A DNA stretch of 64,000 nucleotides from Amycolatopsis sp. FDAARGOS 1241. Lineage in GTDB: Bacteria; Actinomycetota; Actinomycetes; Mycobacteriales; Pseudonocardiaceae. Positions 41,947 to 52,656 of the stretch are shown piece after piece (the stretch's first letter is position 1; each line of letters starts with the position of its first letter). The stretch lies in NCBI RefSeq assembly GCF_016889705.1, contig NZ_CP069526.1, positions 1,116,001 to 1,180,000 on the forward strand, given 5' to 3'. The notes beneath the pieces were generated by a model that made no database searches, was not told the origin of the DNA, and saw only the letters and a program-made list of their open reading frames with translations. A program made the translations under genes and the position numbers.

Positions 41947-42130
41947 GGTTTGCCGCGATCTCCTCGTGAGATGATGGAGGAATCCGGTCGGACCCTGCCC
42001 GTCGGCCAGTGTAGAGACCGGGCGTCTGATCACCGTGAACGCCTCTCGCGATCACCGCGGGTGTGATCCGGGCCAATCCTCGGTCGGACCGGCGTAAGCG
42101 TCCGACCTGGGCACACCTAGAATTCGGCGG

Positions 42131-43792
42131 GTGACTCCCGCCGCTCTCGCCGACCTGGTCCGCGCCTCCGCCGTGCAGGTGCTCGATGCCCGAGGTGTCG
42201 ATGCCGCCGTGCTGCCGGAGCAGGTGACCATCGAACGTCCCCGCAACCCCGAACACGGCGACTACGCGACCAACCTCGCCTTGCAGGTGGCCAAGAAGGC
42301 CGGTCTCCAGCCGCGGGAGTTCGCGGAAGCGCTCGCCCAGGTCGTCGCGGCGGCCGACGGGGTGGCCGCGGCCGACGTCGCCGGCCCGGGTTTCCTCAAC
42401 TTCCGCCTCGCCGCCGGCGCGCAGGGTGAGGTCGTGCGCCAGGTGCTGGCCGCGGGCGAGCAGTACGGCCGCGGCGACGCGCTGGCGGGCCGCAGGATCA
42501 ACCTCGAGTTCGTGTCGGCCAACCCGACCGGCCCGATCCACCTCGGCGGCACGCGGTGGGCGGCGGTCGGCGACGCGCTGGGCCGCGTGCTGTCCGCGCA
42601 GGGCGGCGAAGTCACGCGCGAGTACTACTTCAACGACGCCGGCGCGCAGATCGACCGCTTCGTCCGCTCGCTCATCGCCGCCGCGAAGGGCGAGCCCGCG
42701 CCGGAGGACGGCTACGCGGGCGGCTACATCAACGACATCGCCGCCGAGGTCCTCAGGCAGGAGCCGAGCGCGCTGTCGCTGCCCGAGGCCGAGCGGCACG
42801 AGACGTTCCGGCGCATCGGCATCGAGCTGATGTTCACCGAGATCAAGCAAAGCCTGCACGAGTTCGGCACCGACTTCGACGTGTACTTCCACGAGAACTC
42901 GCTGCACGAGTCCGGCGCCGTCGACGCCGCCGTGCAGCAGCTCAAGGACTCCGGCAACCTCTACTTCGCCGATGGCGCGTGGTGGCTCAAGTCGAGCGAG
43001 TACGGCGACGACAAGGACCGCGTCGTCATAAAGAAGGACGGGAACCCGGCCTACATCGCCGGCGACCTGGCCTACTTCAAGGACAAGCGCAACCGCGGTT
43101 TCGACCTGTGCATCTACATGCTCGGCGCCGACCACCACGGCTACATCGCCCGGCTCAAGGCCGCCGCGACGGCGTTCGGCGACGACCCGGACACCGTCGA
43201 GGTGCTCATCGGCCAGATGGTGAACCTCGTGAGCGAAGGCAAGCCGGTGCGCATGTCCAAGCGCGCGGGCACCGTGATCACGATGGAGGACCTCGTGGAG
43301 GCCGTGGGCGTCGACCCGGCCCGCTACGAGCTCATCCGCTACTCCGTCGACTCCACTTTGGACGTCGACCTCGACCTGCTGCGCAAGCACTCCAACGACA
43401 ACCCGGTCTACTACGTGCAGTACGCGCACGCGCGCCTGTGCACGATGCTGCGCGGCGCCGCCGACCTCGGGCTCAAGTCCACTCCGGACGCCGACCTCGG
43501 CACGCTCACGCTGTCGGTGGAGGGCGACCTCATCCGCACGATCGGGGAGTTCCCCGAGGTCGTGCGCCGCGCCGCCGAGATGCGCGAACCGCACCGCGTC
43601 GCCCGCTACCTCGAGGAGCTGGCCGGCGCGCTGCACAAGTTCTACGCGGTCCGCGAGGCCCGCGTGCTCCCCAAGGGAGATGAGGAACCCACCGCGGCCA
43701 ACGTCGCCCGCGTGACTCTCTGCGAGGCGGCGCGCCAGGTGCTCGCCAACGGCCTCGCGCTGCTCGGTGTCACCGCTCCGGAACGGATGTAA
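42131..43792 (+). CDS. argS: arginyl-tRNA synthetase
   Basis: A 553-residue class I synthetase. An N-terminal Add1 domain leads to the HIGH-type motif ([20 protein letters not shown]) and the KMSKS-type RMSKRAG, then DALR anticodon-binding helices at the end ([15 protein letters not shown]). It charges tRNA-Arg in the cytosol, including the tRNA used by the AICE. The GTG at 42131 is used. It leads the argS-lysA-hom-thrC-thrB block, with 3 bp before lysA. Confidence 0.97.
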   Translation: MTPAALADLVRASAVQVLDARGVDAAVLPEQVTIERPRNPEHGDYATNLALQVAKKAGLQPREFAEALAQVVAAADGVAAADVAGPGFLNFRLAAGAQGEVVRQVLAAGEQYGRGDALAGRRINLEFVSANPTGPIHLGGTRWAAVGDALGRVLSAQGGEVTREYYFNDAGAQIDRFVRSLIAAAKGEPAPEDGYAGGYINDIAAEVLRQEPSALSLPEAERHETFRRIGIELMFTEIKQSLHEFGTDFDVYFHENSLHESGAVDAAVQQLKDSGNLYFADGAWWLKSSEYGDDKDRVVIKKDGNPAYIAGDLAYFKDKRNRGFDLCIYMLGADHHGYIARLKAAATAFGDDPDTVEVLIGQMVNLVSEGKPVRMSKRAGTVITMEDLVEAVGVDPARYELIRYSVDSTLDVDLDLLRKHSNDNPVYYVQYAHARLCTMLRGAADLGLKSTPDADLGTLTLSVEGDLIRTIGEFPEVVRRAAEMREPHRVARYLEELAGALHKFYAVREARVLPKGDEEPTAANVARVTLCEAARQVLANGLALLGVTAPERM

Positions 43793-43795
43793 CAA

Positions 43796-45226
43796 ATGGC
43801 GCACCCCGCGGGCCCACGCCACGCCGACGTCTACCCCCACGCCGATGCCTCCGGGTTCCCGCCCGCGGGTGCCGACGAACTCGACAAGCTGCCCGCGAAG
43901 GTGTGGCCGCGCAACACGTTCCGCGCGTCCGACGGTGTCGTGCGCATCGCGGGCGTGGACGTGCGCGAGCTCGCCGAGCAGTACGGCACGCCGCTGTTCG
44001 TGGTCGACGAAGCGGACTTCAAGTCCCGCTGCGGCGACTACGCCCAGGCGTTCGACGACCCGGCGCTCGTGCACTACGCGTCGAAGGCTTTCCTGTCGAT
44101 CGAGATCGCCCGCTGGGTGGCCGAGCAGGGGCTGAGCCTCGACGTGTGCAGCGGCGGCGAGCTCGCCGTGGCGCAGCGCGCGAACTTCCCGGCCGAGCGG
44201 ATCACCTTCCACGGCAACAACAAGTCGATCGCCGAGCTCGATCACGCGGTCGAGGCCGGCGTCGGCACGATCGTGGTGGACTCGTACTTCGAGATCGCCC
44301 GCCTCGCAGAGGTGGCCGCGCGCCGCGAGGTCGTGCAGCCGGTGCTGGTGCGGGTGACGGTCGGGGTCGAGGCTCACACGCACGAGTTCATCGCCACCGC
44401 GCACGAGGACCAGAAGTTCGGCTTCTCGCTCGCCTCGGGCGACGCGGCCGAGGCCGTGCGCCGCGTGCTCAACGCGCCGTCGCTCAAGCTCGTGGGCCTG
44501 CACAGCCACATCGGCTCGCAGATCTTCGACGCCGACGGCTTCGAGGTCGCCGCCCGCCGCGTGGTGGGCCTGCTCGCCGACCTCGCCAAGGAGCACGGCC
44601 GTGAGCTGCTCGACCAGCTGAACCTCGTCGACCTCGGTGGGGGCTTCGGCATCGCCTACACCGAGAAGGACAACCCGCCGCCGCCCTCGCAGATGATCAC
44701 GCAGATCCGCGAGATCGTGCGCAAGGAGTGCGCCTACGCCGACCTGCCGGTGCCGCGGATCGCGGGGGAGCCGGGCCGCGCGATCGCCGGGCCGGGCACC
44801 TTCACGCTCTACGAGGTCGGCACCATCAAGGACGTCGCTCTCGGTGACAACACCACACGCCGCTACGTGAGCGTCGACGGGGGCATGAGCGACAACATCC
44901 GCACCGCGCTGTACGACGCGGTGTACGACTGCCGGGTGGTTTCGCGCGCCGCGAGCGACGGTGACGAGCCCGTGACCGCCACGCTGTCCCGAGTGGTGGG
45001 AAAACACTGTGAATCCGGCGACATCGTCGTCCGAGACTGCTGGCTGCCCGACACGCTTGCTCCCGGCGACCTGCTGGCCGTCGCGGCGACCGGTGCCTAC
45101 TGCTACTCGATGGCGAGCGGGTACAACCGGCAGCCGCGCCCGGCAGTGGTGGCCGTGCGCAACGGCAGCGCCCGCGTGCTGCTGCGGCGGGAGACGACGG
45201 ACGACATGCTGCGCCTGGAGGTTTGA
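43796..45226 (+). CDS. lysA: diaminopimelate decarboxylase
   Basis: A 476-residue PLP enzyme (alanine racemase fold, type III) making L-lysine from meso-diaminopimelate. The PLP lysine is in [17 protein letters not shown]. The substrate-binding [18 protein letters not shown] and the late [15 protein letters not shown] complete the family pattern. It lies directly between argS and hom, as in many actinobacteria. Confidence 0.96.
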   Translation: MAHPAGPRHADVYPHADASGFPPAGADELDKLPAKVWPRNTFRASDGVVRIAGVDVRELAEQYGTPLFVVDEADFKSRCGDYAQAFDDPALVHYASKAFLSIEIARWVAEQGLSLDVCSGGELAVAQRANFPAERITFHGNNKSIAELDHAVEAGVGTIVVDSYFEIARLAEVAARREVVQPVLVRVTVGVEAHTHEFIATAHEDQKFGFSLASGDAAEAVRRVLNAPSLKLVGLHSHIGSQIFDADGFEVAARRVVGLLADLAKEHGRELLDQLNLVDLGGGFGIAYTEKDNPPPPSQMITQIREIVRKECAYADLPVPRIAGEPGRAIAGPGTFTLYEVGTIKDVALGDNTTRRYVSVDGGMSDNIRTALYDAVYDCRVVSRAASDGDEPVTATLSRVVGKHCESGDIVVRDCWLPDTLAPGDLLAVAATGAYCYSMASGYNRQPRPAVVAVRNGSARVLLRRETTDDMLRLEV

Positions 45227-45229
45227 CGA

Positions 45230-46549
45230 GTGTCCACTGTGTCTCGATCGGACGGTCGGGCGATCAGGGTCGCCCTGCTCGGCTGCGGCACGGTCGGCAG
45301 CGAGGTCTGCCGCCTGCTCACCGAGCAGGCCGACGAGCTCGCTGCGCGCGCCGGTGCCCCGGTCGAGCTGGCGGGCATCGCCGTGCGCCGGCCCGACAAG
45401 CACCCCGAGCTCCCGCAAGAGCTGCTCACCGACGACGCGGCGGAGCTCGTGCGCCGCGACGACGTCGACGTGGTGGTGGAGCTCGTCGGCGGCATCGAAC
45501 CGGTGCGCAGCTGGCTGCTCGCGGCTCTGAACTCGGGGAAGTCCGTGGTCACGGCCAACAAGGCGCTGCTGGCCGAGCACTCCGCCGACCTCTTCGAAGC
45601 CGCCGACGCCGCGGGCGCCGACCTGTACTTCGAGGCGGCGGTCGCGGGTGCCATCCCCCTGCTGCGCCCGCTGCGCGAATCGCTCGCCGGTGACCGCATC
45701 ACGCGGGTGATGGGCATCGTCAACGGCACCACGAACTACATCCTCTCGGCCATGGACACCACGGGCGCCGGCTACTCGGAGACGCTCGACGAGGCCGGCC
45801 GCCTGGGCTACGCGGAAGCCGACCCGACGGCCGACGTCGACGGCTACGACGCCGCGTCCAAGGCCGCGATCCTCGCCTCGCTGGCGTTCCACACGCGCGT
45901 GACGCTCAAGGACGTGCACCGCGAGGGCATCGCCGAGGTCACGGCGTCGGACCTGCTCGCGGCCCGCGCGCTGGGCCGCACGGTCAAGCTCCTGGCCATC
46001 TGCGAGCGCGTGACGGCCGACGACGGCGCCGAATCGGTTTCGGCGCGCGTGCACCCGGTGATGATCCCGCGCAGCCACCAGCTCGCGGGTGTCGCCGGCG
46101 CGTTCAACGCCGTGTACGTGGAGGCCGACGCGGCGGGGCAGCTGATGTTCTACGGCCAGGGCGCCGGTGGCTCGCCCACGGCGAGCGCGGTGCTCGGCGA
46201 CCTGGTCGCGGTGGCCCGCAACCGCGTGGCCGGCGGCCGCGGCCCGCGCGAATCCGCGCACGCCGCGCTGCCCGTGCGTCCGATGGGCCAGACGCCCACG
46301 CGCTACCACGTGAGCCTCGACGTCGCCGATCGCGCGGGCGTCCTGGCCCAGGTGGCGCAGGCGTTCGCCGCCCACGGCGTGAGCATCGCCGCCGTGCGCC
46401 AGCGCGATGCCAACGACACGGCGAGTCTCGTGGTGGTCACCCACCTGGCGCCCGACGCGGCGCTGCGGTCCACTGTGGATGAGATCGCGAAGCTCGACGT
46501 GGTGCACGAAGTCGTGAGCGTGATGCGCGTGGAAGGCGAAGACCAATGA
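45230..46549 (+). CDS. hom: homoserine dehydrogenase
   Basis: A 439-residue enzyme reducing aspartate semialdehyde to homoserine. The N-terminal NAD(P) site is [17 protein letters not shown], the catalytic domain carries [15 protein letters not shown], and a C-terminal ACT domain ([20 protein letters not shown]) allows feedback inhibition by threonine. The GTG start follows GGAGG. The stop overlaps a 29-codon frame that in turn overlaps thrC. Confidence 0.96.
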   Translation: MSTVSRSDGRAIRVALLGCGTVGSEVCRLLTEQADELAARAGAPVELAGIAVRRPDKHPELPQELLTDDAAELVRRDDVDVVVELVGGIEPVRSWLLAALNSGKSVVTANKALLAEHSADLFEAADAAGADLYFEAAVAGAIPLLRPLRESLAGDRITRVMGIVNGTTNYILSAMDTTGAGYSETLDEAGRLGYAEADPTADVDGYDAASKAAILASLAFHTRVTLKDVHREGIAEVTASDLLAARALGRTVKLLAICERVTADDGAESVSARVHPVMIPRSHQLAGVAGAFNAVYVEADAAGQLMFYGQGAGGSPTASAVLGDLVAVARNRVAGGRGPRESAHAALPVRPMGQTPTRYHVSLDVADRAGVLAQVAQAFAAHGVSIAAVRQRDANDTASLVVVTHLAPDAALRSTVDEIAKLDVVHEVVSVMRVEGEDQ

Positions 46550-46635
46550 GCGAAGCTTGCCGGCGAATCATCGCTGTTCGCGCGAACGCCGCACCAGTGA
46601 TCAACGGGGAACTCCGAATCGAGGCGGCGGCATGA
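46546..46635 (+). CDS. 29-residue coupling ORF between hom and thrC
   Basis: An ATG overlaps the hom stop (ATGA) and the frame closes at a TGA overlapping the thrC ATG (ATGA). The 29-residue product is mixed ([17 protein letters not shown]...), with one Cys and no run of Thr or Ile, so it is not a classical attenuator leader. The double overlap would carry ribosomes from hom into thrC. It is conceivable that it was once the N-terminus of an enzyme. Confidence 0.5.
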   Translation: MSEACRRIIAVRANAAPVINGELRIEAAA

Positions 46636-47687
46636 GTGCGTGGCCAGGGATCATCGAGGCGTACCGCGACCGCGTCCCGGTGCCGGACGGCGCACGAGTG
46701 GTGACGCTCGGCGAGGGCAACACGCCGCTGCTGCCGGCCGCGCGCCTGTCCGAGCTCACCGGGTGCACGGTGTACTTGAAGGTGGAGGGCGCGAACCCCA
46801 CCGGTTCGTTCAAGGACCGCGGCATGACCGTGGCCATCACCCACGCGCTCGCGAGCGGGCTCAAGGCCGTGATCTGCGCCTCCACGGGCAACACGTCCGC
46901 CTCCGCGGCCGCCTACGCCGCACGCGCCGGGCTCACCTGCGCGGTGCTCGTGCCGCAGGGCAAGATCGCGATGGGCAAGCTCGCTCAGGCCGTCCTGCAC
47001 GGCGCGCGCATCCTGCAGGTCGACGGCAACTTCGACGATTGCCTGGAACTCGCCCGCAAGACCGCGGCGGACTACCCCGTGACGCTCGTGAACTCCGTCA
47101 ACCCGGTGCGCATCGCGGGCCAGAAGACGGCGGCGTTCGAGGTGTGCGACGTGCTCGGCGAGGCACCCGACATCCACTGCCTGCCGGTGGGCAACGCGGG
47201 CAACATCACCGCTTACTGGGCCGGGTATTCGGAGTACTCCGCGGACGGTGTGGTGAAGAACACCCCGCGCATGTTCGGCTTCCAGGCCGCGGGCGCCGCG
47301 CCGCTCGTGCGGGGCGAACCCGTGTCCGATCCCGACACGATCGCCACGGCGATCCGCATCGGCAGCCCCGCTTCGTGGGCCGGTGCGGTGAAGGCGAAGG
47401 ACGAGTCCGGCGGCCTGTTCGAGGCGATCACGGACGAAAAGATTCTCGAGGCCTACCGCCTGCTCGCCGGGCGCGAGGGGGTGTTCGTGGAGCCCGCGTC
47501 GGCCACCAGCGTCGCCGGCCTGCTGGCCACCGCCGCCGACGGCCGCCTCCCGAAGGGCTCGACGGTCGTGTGCACCGTGACCGGCCACGGCCTGAAGGAC
47601 CCCGCGACCGCGCTCGAGGGCAACGTCGAGGTCGAGCCGCTGGCCGTGGACCCATCGGCGGTCGCCGCCGCGCTGGACCTGCGGTGA
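46632..47687 (+). CDS. thrC: threonine synthase
   Basis: A 351-residue PLP enzyme of the short threonine synthase class, converting O-phosphohomoserine to threonine. The PLP lysine is in [10 protein letters not shown], the phosphate cup in [13 protein letters not shown], and the substrate-side motif in [18 protein letters not shown]. The ATG overlaps the stop of the preceding 29-codon frame. The stop overlaps the thrB GTG start. Confidence 0.96.
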   Translation: MSAWPGIIEAYRDRVPVPDGARVVTLGEGNTPLLPAARLSELTGCTVYLKVEGANPTGSFKDRGMTVAITHALASGLKAVICASTGNTSASAAAYAARAGLTCAVLVPQGKIAMGKLAQAVLHGARILQVDGNFDDCLELARKTAADYPVTLVNSVNPVRIAGQKTAAFEVCDVLGEAPDIHCLPVGNAGNITAYWAGYSEYSADGVVKNTPRMFGFQAAGAAPLVRGEPVSDPDTIATAIRIGSPASWAGAVKAKDESGGLFEAITDEKILEAYRLLAGREGVFVEPASATSVAGLLATAADGRLPKGSTVVCTVTGHGLKDPATALEGNVEVEPLAVDPSAVAAALDLR

Positions 47688-48592
47688 CGTGCTCCTCGGG
47701 CCGGCCGGCCGGCGCGTCGTTCCGGGTCACCGTGCCGGGTTCGACGGCCAACCTCGGCCCGGGTTTCGACGCGCTCGGCCTGGCGCTGGCGCTGCACGAC
47801 GTCGTCGAACTGCAGGTGACCGAAGACGGTCTCAAGATCGAGGTCGTCGACGCGGGGGCCGGCGGAGTCGCCGACGTGCCGACCGACGAACGGCACCTCG
47901 TCGTGCGGGCGATCCGCCGTGCGTGCGCGCACTTCGACGTGCGCCCGCCGGGTCTGCACCTGCGCTGCTTCAACAAGATCCCGCACGCGCGCGGCCTCGG
48001 TTCCTCGGCCGCAGCCGTGGTCTCGGGCGTTGCGCTCGGGTACGCGCTCGCGGGCGTCCCGCTCGACGACGAGGCGCTGCAGCTCGCGGCCGAATTCGAA
48101 GGCCACGCGGACAATGCGGCTGCCAGCCTGCTCGGCGGGCTCGTGGTGGCGTGGAGTGAAAACGGCCGCTTCCACGCCGAGCGCGTCGAGCCGAGCGCGG
48201 CGATCCGCCCCGTGGTCGCGATCCCGGCGCTGAAGTCGTCCACCGACGCCACGCGCGGCCTGCTCCCGCAGCACGTCCCGCACGCCGACGCGGCGCACAG
48301 CGCCGGCCGGACGGCGCTCACGGTGCTCGCGATGACGCGGAAGCCCGGACTCCTGCTGGCCGCCACGGAGGACCGGCTGCACCAGGACTACCGGGCGAGC
48401 GCGTACCCCGCCAGCTCCGAGCTGGTGCGTACGCTCCGTGCCCGAGGGGTGGCCGCGACGATCTCCGGCGCGGGTCCGACGGTCCTCGCGCTCACGGAGA
48501 CGGGAATACTGCCGTCGGATGTGGACGTTGACACCTTCGACGTCCACGAGCTGGGCGTCGATCTCGCCGGTGTGCAGGTTGCGGCTCAGTAA
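47684..48592 (+). CDS. thrB: homoserine kinase
   Basis: A 302-residue GHMP kinase phosphorylating homoserine. The N-terminus has [19 protein letters not shown], the ATP loop is [14 protein letters not shown], and the C-terminal motif 3 is [15 protein letters not shown]. The GTG start overlaps the thrC stop. It is the last gene of the aspartate-family block; a weak hairpin (48604-48628) follows. Confidence 0.95.
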   Translation: MTCSSGRPAGASFRVTVPGSTANLGPGFDALGLALALHDVVELQVTEDGLKIEVVDAGAGGVADVPTDERHLVVRAIRRACAHFDVRPPGLHLRCFNKIPHARGLGSSAAAVVSGVALGYALAGVPLDDEALQLAAEFEGHADNAAASLLGGLVVAWSENGRFHAERVEPSAAIRPVVAIPALKSSTDATRGLLPQHVPHADAAHSAGRTALTVLAMTRKPGLLLAATEDRLHQDYRASAYPASSELVRTLRARGVAATISGAGPTVLALTETGILPSDVDVDTFDVHELGVDLAGVQVAAQ

Positions 48593-49004
48593 AGCCCCGG
48601 TCACGTGGCGGCCGGAACGTGCGCCACGCGGGGGGTGGTTGTTGCACCCGCCCACCGGGCGGTCTACCCTCGGGGGCGTTCGATCACCGTGCGTTTCCGC
48701 ACCCGATGCCGGTCCTGTTCGCTCCTCGCGAGCCTCCGGTCCGCATCCTTCGTCGATCCGCCGATCCGCACCGCCTGGCAAACGGGAGCGGAGGGACGCA
48801 GGCGGGTTTCCGGTTTCGGCGGTGCCGAATTTCGTTTCCTCCGTTTGGGGGAGGCAACCACCCCTGTGCTGGCGACGCTCTCGCTGTGTCTCGCACGGCT
48901 AGGCGCGGGTCGTCCGCATCGGAAGCAAATGCCGTTTCGCAGCACGCGATCGGCGGCAGTCCGCTGATCCACCTGGAGGCGTGGATCGGTCAGGAAGGAC
49001 ATGT
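48593..49004. other. long leader region of rho
   Basis: About 410 bp between thrB and rho with no convincing gene. After a 7-bp stem hairpin (48604-48610 with 48622-48628) comes a predicted promoter and then more than 300 nt of probable 5' leader. Long leaders on rho are known in other bacteria and support autoregulation; no RNA family is recognised here. Confidence 0.5.
48642..48670 (+). promoter_or_regulatory. predicted housekeeping promoter for rho
   Basis: TTGCAC (48642-48647) and TACCCT (48665-48670) are separated by 17 bp, matching actinomycete HrdB-type promoters. It would start transcription ~330 nt before the rho GTG. Confidence 0.5.
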
Positions 49005-51023
49005 GTGAGCAACACCGATCTGTTGAGCGGCGACGTGGAGACCCCCGCCGCGGCCGCTGAGACGAATGGGGCTGCGGCTGCTCCGAAGCGCCGCACCGGG
49101 GGCCTGTCCGGGATGGTCATCGCCGAGCTGCGCCAACTGGCGGGCGAACTGGGTGTGGGCGAGACCACGGGGATGCGCAAGGGCGACCTGATCGCCGCGA
49201 TCCGCGAGCGGCAGGGCAAGACGAAGAAGCGCACCGCCACGGCGGAGACGCTCCCGCTCGAAGGTGTCGGCGACGCTCCGGCGCCGAAGACGACGAAGGC
49301 GGCCAAGTCCGACGAGCCGGCTCGCGCCGAGAAGAAGCGCGAAGCGGCTCCGAGCGCCGAGTCCGCGCCCGCCCCGAAGGCGGAGACCAACGGGTCCGCG
49401 CCCGAGGCGTCCGCTCCGGCCGAGGCGCCGGCGGAAAAGCCCGCGCAGCAGGAGCGCCAGGACGGCGGCCAGCAGAACGACGGCCAGCCCGAGGAAGGCG
49501 GTCGCGGCCGACGTCGCCGCGGCGCCAACCGCGCCGCGGGCGCACCGGACGGCCAGCGCGAACAGCGTGACGGTGGCCAGCGCGGCGACCGCAACGACCG
49601 CGGTGACCGGAACGACCGTGGTGAGCGTGGTGAGCGCGGCGACCGCCAGGGCGGCCGCGACAACCGCGACAACCGCGGCGGCCAGGACAACCGCCAGCGC
49701 AACAACCAGCAGGACGGCGGCAACCGCGGTCAGCAGGACAACCGCGACAACCGCGCACAAGGCGGGGACGACGACGAGGAAGGCGGCCGTCGCGGCCGGC
49801 GCTTCCGCGACCGCCGCCGGCGGGGCAGCGGGGGCGGCCGGGGTGAAGGCGGTTCGCCGGACACCGAGATCCGCGAGGACGACGTCCTGCTGCCGGTCGC
49901 CGGCATCCTGGACGTGCTGGACAACTACGCGTTCGTGCGCACTTCCGGCTACCTGGCCGGGCCGAACGACGTGTACGTTTCGCTCTCGCTGGTCCGCAAG
50001 TTCGGCCTGCGCCGCGGTGACGCCATCACCGGTGTCGTCCGCCAGCCGCGCGAGGGCGAGCAGCAGCGGCAGAAGTTCAACCCGCTGGTGCGCGTCGACT
50101 CGATCAACGGCCTGGAGCCGGACGAGGCCAAGCGCCGTCCCGACTTCACCAAGCTGACGCCGCTCTACCCCAACGAGCGCCTGCGGCTCGAAACCGAGCC
50201 GCACAAGCTCACCACCCGCGTGATCGACCTGATCATGCCGGTCGGCAAGGGGCAGCGCGCCCTGATCGTGTCGCCGCCGAAGGCCGGTAAGACCACGATC
50301 ATGCAGGACATCGCCAACGCGATCACCACGAACAACCCCGAGTGCCACCTCATGGTCGTGCTGGTCGACGAGCGGCCGGAAGAGGTCACGGACATGCAGC
50401 GGTCCGTGAAGGGCGAGGTCATCGCCTCTACCTTCGACCGCCCGCCGGCCGACCACACGTCGGTCGCGGAGCTCTCGATCGAGCGCGCCAAGCGCCTGGT
50501 CGAGATGGGCCACGACGTGGTGGTGCTGCTCGACTCGATCACCCGTCTCGGCCGTGCCTACAACCTGGCCGCGCCGGCGTCGGGTCGCATCCTGTCCGGT
50601 GGTGTCGACTCGACCGCGCTGTATCCGCCGAAGCGGTTCCTGGGTGCCGCGCGCAACATCGAGAACGGTGGTTCGCTCACCATCTTCGCCACGGCGATGG
50701 TGGAGACGGGCTCCACGATGGACACGGTGATCTTCGAGGAGTTCAAGGGCACCGGCAACGCGGAGCTCAAGCTCGACCGCAAGATCTCCGAGCGCCGCGT
50801 GTTCCCGGCGGTCGACGTCAACCCGTCCGGCACCCGCAAGGAGGAGCTGCTGCTCCCGCCGGACGAGCTCGCGGTCACGCACAAGCTGCACCGCGTGCTC
50901 CACGCGCTCGACTCGCAGCAGGCCATCGACCTGCTCCTGTCGCGCCTGCGCAAGACGAAGAACAACATCGAGTTCCTCATGCAGGTCTCGAAGACGGCCC
51001 TCGGCGGGAACGACGAGGACTGA
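49005..51023 (+). CDS. rho: transcription termination factor Rho
   Basis: A 672-residue hexameric RNA helicase. After an N-terminal Rho_N helix region (SGMVIAELRQLAGELGVGET) comes the ~200-residue Arg/Asn/Asp/Gly-rich insert typical of actinobacterial Rho, which adds RNA binding and may phase-separate. The cold-shock domain follows (ILDVLDNYAFVRTSGYL). The ATPase core has the P-loop SPPKAGKTT (~424), DERPEEVTDM and LDSITRLGRAYN. The GTG at 49005 with AGGAAGG upstream is used. A strong terminator follows. Confidence 0.96.
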   Translation: MSNTDLLSGDVETPAAAAETNGAAAAPKRRTGGLSGMVIAELRQLAGELGVGETTGMRKGDLIAAIRERQGKTKKRTATAETLPLEGVGDAPAPKTTKAAKSDEPARAEKKREAAPSAESAPAPKAETNGSAPEASAPAEAPAEKPAQQERQDGGQQNDGQPEEGGRGRRRRGANRAAGAPDGQREQRDGGQRGDRNDRGDRNDRGERGERGDRQGGRDNRDNRGGQDNRQRNNQQDGGNRGQQDNRDNRAQGGDDDEEGGRRGRRFRDRRRRGSGGGRGEGGSPDTEIREDDVLLPVAGILDVLDNYAFVRTSGYLAGPNDVYVSLSLVRKFGLRRGDAITGVVRQPREGEQQRQKFNPLVRVDSINGLEPDEAKRRPDFTKLTPLYPNERLRLETEPHKLTTRVIDLIMPVGKGQRALIVSPPKAGKTTIMQDIANAITTNNPECHLMVVLVDERPEEVTDMQRSVKGEVIASTFDRPPADHTSVAELSIERAKRLVEMGHDVVVLLDSITRLGRAYNLAAPASGRILSGGVDSTALYPPKRFLGAARNIENGGSLTIFATAMVETGSTMDTVIFEEFKGTGNAELKLDRKISERRVFPAVDVNPSGTRKEELLLPPDELAVTHKLHRVLHALDSQQAIDLLLSRLRKTKNNIEFLMQVSKTALGGNDED

Positions 51024-51035
51024 GTTCGCTGCTGG

Positions 51036-51069
51036 CGAAGGGCCCCTCGAGCGTTCGAGGGGCCCTTCG
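51036..51069 (+). terminator. intrinsic terminator after rho
   Basis: A perfect 15-bp stem (51036-51050 with 51055-51069) with a 4-nt loop, 12 bp after the rho stop. Confidence 0.85.
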
Positions 51070-51272
51070 GCGTTCCGGGCGGTTCAGTGGTCTCGGCGGG
51101 CAGCACAGACAACCGGTGGGCGGTGGGCTCCGGCGGGGTGGCTGTGAGCCGAGGAATACCAGGCCAGGAGGGTCTGTTGAGGAAGGTGTCAGCTCGTCTG
51201 GCACAATGACCCGCTGAAGTCCGGCACCGGTTCACCCCGACTGGGGACCCGGGGCCAACGAGAGAGGACACC

Positions 51273-51497
51273 ATGAAGAGCGGTATTCACCCTGACTACG
51301 TGGTCACCCAGGTCACGTGCAACTGCGGGAACAGCTTCACCACCCGCAGCACCAAGGAGTCGGGCCAGATCCACGTCGAGATCTGCTCGAACTGCCACCC
51401 CTTCTACACCGGTAAGCAGAAGATCATGGACACCGGTGGCCGGGTCGCGCGGTTCGAGAAGCGCTACGGCAAGCGTCAGAAGAACGACGCCAAGTAG
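51273..51497 (+). CDS. rpmE: 50S ribosomal protein L31 (zinc-binding C+ form)
   Basis: A 74-residue L31. [15 protein letters not shown] and [14 protein letters not shown] supply the four-Cys-type zinc site of the C+ paralogue used when zinc is plentiful. The ATG follows GAGAGGA. It sits between rho and prfA as in most actinobacteria and has its own terminator. Confidence 0.96.
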   Translation: MKSGIHPDYVVTQVTCNCGNSFTTRSTKESGQIHVEICSNCHPFYTGKQKIMDTGGRVARFEKRYGKRQKNDAK

Positions 51498-51505
51498 CTT
51501 CGCCG

Positions 51506-51539
51506 ACGGCGCCCACCTGCACGAGCGGGTGGGCGCCGT
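51506..51539 (+). terminator. intrinsic terminator after rpmE
   Basis: A perfect 12-bp stem (51506-51517 with 51528-51539) with a 10-nt loop followed by TTGCTG. Confidence 0.8.
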
Positions 51540-51584
51540 TTGCTGTCTCCAGTAATCGTTTCGAGGCCGGGAAGAAGGCGCGCA

Positions 51585-52655
51585 GTGGATTCGACGTCGC
51601 TCAAGGGGCTGCTCGAGGAGCACGCCCAGCTGGAGACGCAGCTGGCGGATCCCGCCGTGCACGCCGACCAGGCGAAGGCCCGCAAGCTCGGCCGCCGCTA
51701 CGCCGAGCTCAGCCCGGTCGTGAAGGCGGTGCGGGAGCTCGACCAGACCCGCGACGACCTCTCGGCGGCCAGGGAGCTGGCCGCCGAGGACGCGGCGTTC
51801 GCGGCGGAGGCCGAGGAGCTGGCCGCGAAGGTGCCCGAGCTGGAGTCGCGGCTCACCGAGCTGCTGCTGCCGCGCGACCCGTACGACGGATCAGACGTGG
51901 TCATGGAGATCAAGTCCGGTGAGGGCGGCGAGGAGTCGGCGCTGTTCGCCGGCGACCTGCTGCGCATGTACCTGCGCTACGCCGAGCGCCACGGCTGGAA
52001 GGCCGAGGTGCTCGACTCGACCGACTCCGACCTCGGCGGGTTCAAGGACGTCACGCTGTCGATCAAGAGCAAGACCGCCGACGTCGACGGCGTCTGGTCG
52101 CGCCTGAAGTTCGAGGGCGGGGTGCACCGCGTACAGCGCGTGCCGGCGACCGAGTCGCAGGGGCGCATCCACACGTCCGCCGCGGGGGTGCTGATCTACC
52201 CCGAACCCGAAGAGGTCGAGGTCGAGATCGACCCGAACGACCTGCGCATCGACGTCTTCCGCTCGTCGGGTCCCGGCGGTCAGAGCGTGAACACGACCGA
52301 CTCGGCCGTGCGCATCACGCACCTGCCGACCGGCATCGTCGTGTCGTGCCAGAACGAGAAGTCGCAGATCCAGAACCGCGCCCGCGCGCTGCAGGTCCTG
52401 CAGGCGCGCCTGCAGGCGATCGCCGAGGAGGAGGCCGCCGCGAAGGCATCGGACGCCCGGCGTTCGCAGGTCCGCACCGTCGACCGTTCCGAGCGGGTGC
52501 GCACGTACAACTTCCCGGAGAACCGCATCTCGGACCACCGGGTGAACTACAAGGCCTACAACCTCGACCAGGTGCTCGACGGCGACCTCGACGGCGTTCT
52601 GGACGCACTGGCCACCGCCGACCGCGAAGAGCGGCTGGCGGCGCAGTCCGGCTGA
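51585..52655 (+). CDS. prfA: peptide chain release factor 1
   Basis: A 356-residue RF1. The codon-reading PAT tripeptide (187-189, [14 protein letters not shown]) recognises UAA/UAG, and GGQ (231-233, [16 protein letters not shown]) triggers hydrolysis. The GTG at 51585 matches the family start (an N-terminal LLEEHAQLE helix). The gene for its methylase, prmC, which usually follows at once, is here 4.4 kb away, beyond a minus-strand gene block. It converges on that block with a 1-bp gap. Confidence 0.96.
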   Translation: MDSTSLKGLLEEHAQLETQLADPAVHADQAKARKLGRRYAELSPVVKAVRELDQTRDDLSAARELAAEDAAFAAEAEELAAKVPELESRLTELLLPRDPYDGSDVVMEIKSGEGGEESALFAGDLLRMYLRYAERHGWKAEVLDSTDSDLGGFKDVTLSIKSKTADVDGVWSRLKFEGGVHRVQRVPATESQGRIHTSAAGVLIYPEPEEVEVEIDPNDLRIDVFRSSGPGGQSVNTTDSAVRITHLPTGIVVSCQNEKSQIQNRARALQVLQARLQAIAEEEAAAKASDARRSQVRTVDRSERVRTYNFPENRISDHRVNYKAYNLDQVLDGDLDGVLDALATADREERLAAQSG

Positions 52656-52656
52656 G

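Noticed and set aside
41750..46546. A 1598-residue minus-strand open frame across argS, lysA and hom
   Set aside because: It is a high-G+C shadow of well-supported forward genes, with a His/Val/Arg-rich composition and no domain.
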